Source: an uncultured Bacteroidota bacterium
GTDB lineage: Bacteria; Bacteroidota; Bacteroidia; 2-12-FULL-35-15
Assembly: GCA_903881065.1 (NCBI GenBank)
Contig: CAIRRW010000038.1
Span: 1 to 7,140, forward strand
Length of the DNA: 7,140 bases
Reading direction: 5' to 3'
Under the pieces are notes generated by a model. That model was given only the letters and a program-made list of their open reading frames with translations. It ran no database searches and was not told the origin of the DNA. The position numbers and the translations under genes are program-made. Numbering within the stretch: position 1 is the first letter of the stretch; each line of letters opens with the position of its first letter. Positions 5,438 through 7,140 of the stretch are shown piece after piece.

Positions 5438-7140
5438 ATGAAAAAGAAAAAAGTAATCTTCACCGCGATAATTGCCATTGCAAGCATAATAGGAGCAATA
5501 AGTGTAATGGGTTTCAAAGGAAATTTGAAAACATCGTTATTGGTTTTCCCGAAAGGAAGCACTTATTCGAAAGAATGGAAAAAGGTGGACAGCCTGTCGA
5601 ATAAAGGGTTGACGAAGTCGGCATTGCTTGTAGTAAATGGAATATATGCTCAGGCGAAAGCCGAAAATAATGCTCCGCAATTTGTAAAAGCCATTATTCA
5701 TCGGATGAAACTGGAACAATATGTAGAAGATTATTCGGCGGAAAACTCAATAAATAAATTGACGGAAGAATTGAAAGGTGCCAGGTATCCGCTGAAACCG
5801 GTGCTTCAATCGATACTTGCTGAAACTTATTGGGGATATTATTCGAATCACAGATACCAGTTTTATAACCGGACAACTACCGTCAACTTCGATAATAAAG
5901 ATATAGCTACCTGGGATTTAAAATCGTTGTTTACGCAGGTGCTGAAAAACTATACAGCATCGCTGGAAAAGGTTGACAGCTTGAAACAAACGCCTTTAAA
6001 TATTTATGATGAAGTTCTGATAAAACAAACCAACTCACGCAATTTCCGCCCCACTTTATATGATTTTCTGGCGCACCGTGCAGTTGATTTTCTGATGAAT
6101 GAAGAGCCGGATATTGTGCAGCCAACCTATAAATTTGAACTTGCTTCGGATAGTTATTTCTGGGATGCCAATGATTTTGCGAAGCTGAAAATTGAATCCA
6201 GAGATTCGTTATCGCCTAAGTATTATGCAATAAAAATAATGCAGGATTTAATTCGATTTCATAATACAGACCAAAATCCGCAGGCATTAATTGATGTTGA
6301 TTTAAAACGTTTGCGGTTTGTGAAAACAAGTTCTACATCAACAATAAAAGACAGTTTGTATTTACTTGCTTTGCAAAATCTGGAGAGGAAACATGCGTTG
6401 AGCGCAGCTTCTGCCGATGTAAGTTATGATATTGCAAAAGAATATCTGGCAAAAGGAAATAAATATAATCCGCAGCAATCAGAAGAAAATAAAGGGTATA
6501 AAAAAACAGCACTGGAACTTTGCGAAGCGACTATAAAAAAGTTTCCTGACAGTGACGGAGCAAAGAATTGTGCGTTGCTGAAAGCTCAAATTACAGAGCA
6601 TTCCGTAGATTTTGTTACAGAAAAAGTAAACATTCCGAATCAACCTTTTCGTGCATTGGTAACTTATAAAAATATGAAAACAGTATATGTTCGCATTGCT
6701 GAAATGGATGTGGATAAATACAATAAATCGGTGGAAAGATATTATGGTGAAGATTTAATAAAGCAGTATTTAAAATTAAATGCGTTGAAAGAATGGACTG
6801 TGGAACTGCCTGACGACGGGGATTACCAGACACATACTACAGAAATTAAAATCCCGGAGCTGCCACTCGGTCATTATATAATTTTGATGGGCAGTGATAA
6901 AAACTTTGCTTATAAAAACAATGGAGTAGCGTATGCGGCAACGTGGGCTTCAAACATAAGTTATGTTAACAGAAGAATGACGAACGGCAGTTATGATTTT
7001 TATGTTCAGCATCGCATTACCGGTGCGCCATTGAAAGGTGTTGCAGCACAGTTGTATTATCAGAAATATAATTATATAACCCGTGCTTATGAATATGTGA
7101 GAGATGAAAAATATACTTCGGATGAGAACGGATTTTTTAA
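5438..7140 (+). CDS. Alpha-2-macroglobulin-family protein, N-terminal part (3' end outside window)
   Basis: The first 567 codons of a large protein are open to the window edge. The ATG at 5438 is the first after an in-frame TAA (5417-5419). It starts MKKKK with a hydrophobic segment at 6-24 and no lipobox cysteine, so it is a signal anchor or uncleaved signal peptide facing the periplasm. Residues about 30-385 are mostly helical, with motifs I recognise from the conserved N-terminus of Bacteroidota alpha-2-macroglobulin/MG-domain proteins: SKEWKKVDSLSNKGLTKSAL, TTTVNFDNKDIATWDLKSL and RPTLYDFLAHRAVDFLMNE. From about 390 (VDFVTEKVNIPNQPFRALVT) it becomes beta-rich, as in macroglobulin domains. 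A further domain begins near 519 (YDFYVQHRITGAPLKGVAA, then KYTSDENGFF). Family members usually run well over 1,500 residues, so most of the gene is missing, including any thioester (CxEQ) site. In the family these proteins are thought to trap or inhibit proteases in the periplasm, but the function of the Bacteroidota branch is little known. It is transcribed divergently from the T9SS-protein gene. Confidence 0.88.
   Translation, partial: MKKKKVIFTAIIAIASIIGAISVMGFKGNLKTSLLVFPKGSTYSKEWKKVDSLSNKGLTKSALLVVNGIYAQAKAENNAPQFVKAIIHRMKLEQYVEDYSAENSINKLTEELKGARYPLKPVLQSILAETYWGYYSNHRYQFYNRTTTVNFDNKDIATWDLKSLFTQVLKNYTASLEKVDSLKQTPLNIYDEVLIKQTNSRNFRPTLYDFLAHRAVDFLMNEEPDIVQPTYKFELASDSYFWDANDFAKLKIESRDSLSPKYYAIKIMQDLIRFHNTDQNPQALIDVDLKRLRFVKTSSTSTIKDSLYLLALQNLERKHALSAASADVSYDIAKEYLAKGNKYNPQQSEENKGYKKTALELCEATIKKFPDSDGAKNCALLKAQITEHSVDFVTEKVNIPNQPFRALVTYKNMKTVYVRIAEMDVDKYNKSVERYYGEDLIKQYLKLNALKEWTVELPDDGDYQTHTTEIKIPELPLGHYIILMGSDKNFAYKNNGVAYAATWASNISYVNRRMTNGSYDFYVQHRITGAPLKGVAAQLYYQKYNYITRAYEYVRDEKYTSDENGFF

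Noticed and set aside
5365..5604. A 79-codon + strand open frame overlapping the start of the alpha-2-macroglobulin gene
   Set aside because: It is out of frame with a clearly conserved protein and its start falls in the promoter region; its Asn/His/Lys-rich translation is not protein-like.
5537..6833. Short - strand open frames within the alpha-2-macroglobulin gene
   Set aside because: They are antisense to a continuous 567-codon frame with recognisable family motifs.

Overview
The window looks like an ordinary chromosomal stretch from a member of the Bacteroidota, probably an environmental Bacteroidia/Chitinophagia-type lineage. Four things point there: an AT-rich base composition; a secreted protein with a type IX secretion (Por) C-terminal sorting domain; a TonB-dependent receptor with an N-terminal carboxypeptidase-regulatory-like domain; and a perfect Bacteroidota -7 promoter box (TAnnTTTG) in front of one gene. 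The leaders are AT-rich and lack Shine-Dalgarno sequences, which also fits. No tRNA, rRNA, CRISPR array, insertion sequence, integrase or phage gene is visible.

Layout. (1) Positions 2-1492, + strand: the C-terminal 496 residues of a multi-PAS sensor histidine kinase whose 5' end lies outside the window. (2) 1493-1701: a convergent intergenic gap with a short perfect inverted repeat and a 48-codon open stretch that reads like protein but has no ATG. (3) 4131-1702, - strand: a complete TonB-dependent outer-membrane receptor. (4) 4132-4194: a short gap almost filled by a 9-bp GC-containing hairpin followed by a T-tract on the - strand. (5) 5199-4195, - strand: a complete T9SS-exported protein with a PCMD-like N-terminal part. 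(6) 5200-5437: a divergent promoter region. (7) 5438 to the window end, + strand: the first 567 codons of a large alpha-2-macroglobulin-family protein of the Bacteroidota type, open at the 3' edge.

How they may relate. The two - strand genes follow each other (secreted T9SS protein, then TonB receptor), but a strong terminator-like hairpin separates them. They are therefore either separate transcripts or an attenuated, unequal operon. All three envelope genes act at or outside the inner membrane (surface protein, outer-membrane transporter, anchored MG-domain protein). The kinase is a separate sensing gene with no response regulator in view. I found no convincing new multi-gene system. The most worthwhile observations are the hairpin just ahead of the receptor start, the coding-like remnant in the convergent gap, and an 11-bp-phased direct repeat in the divergent promoter region.
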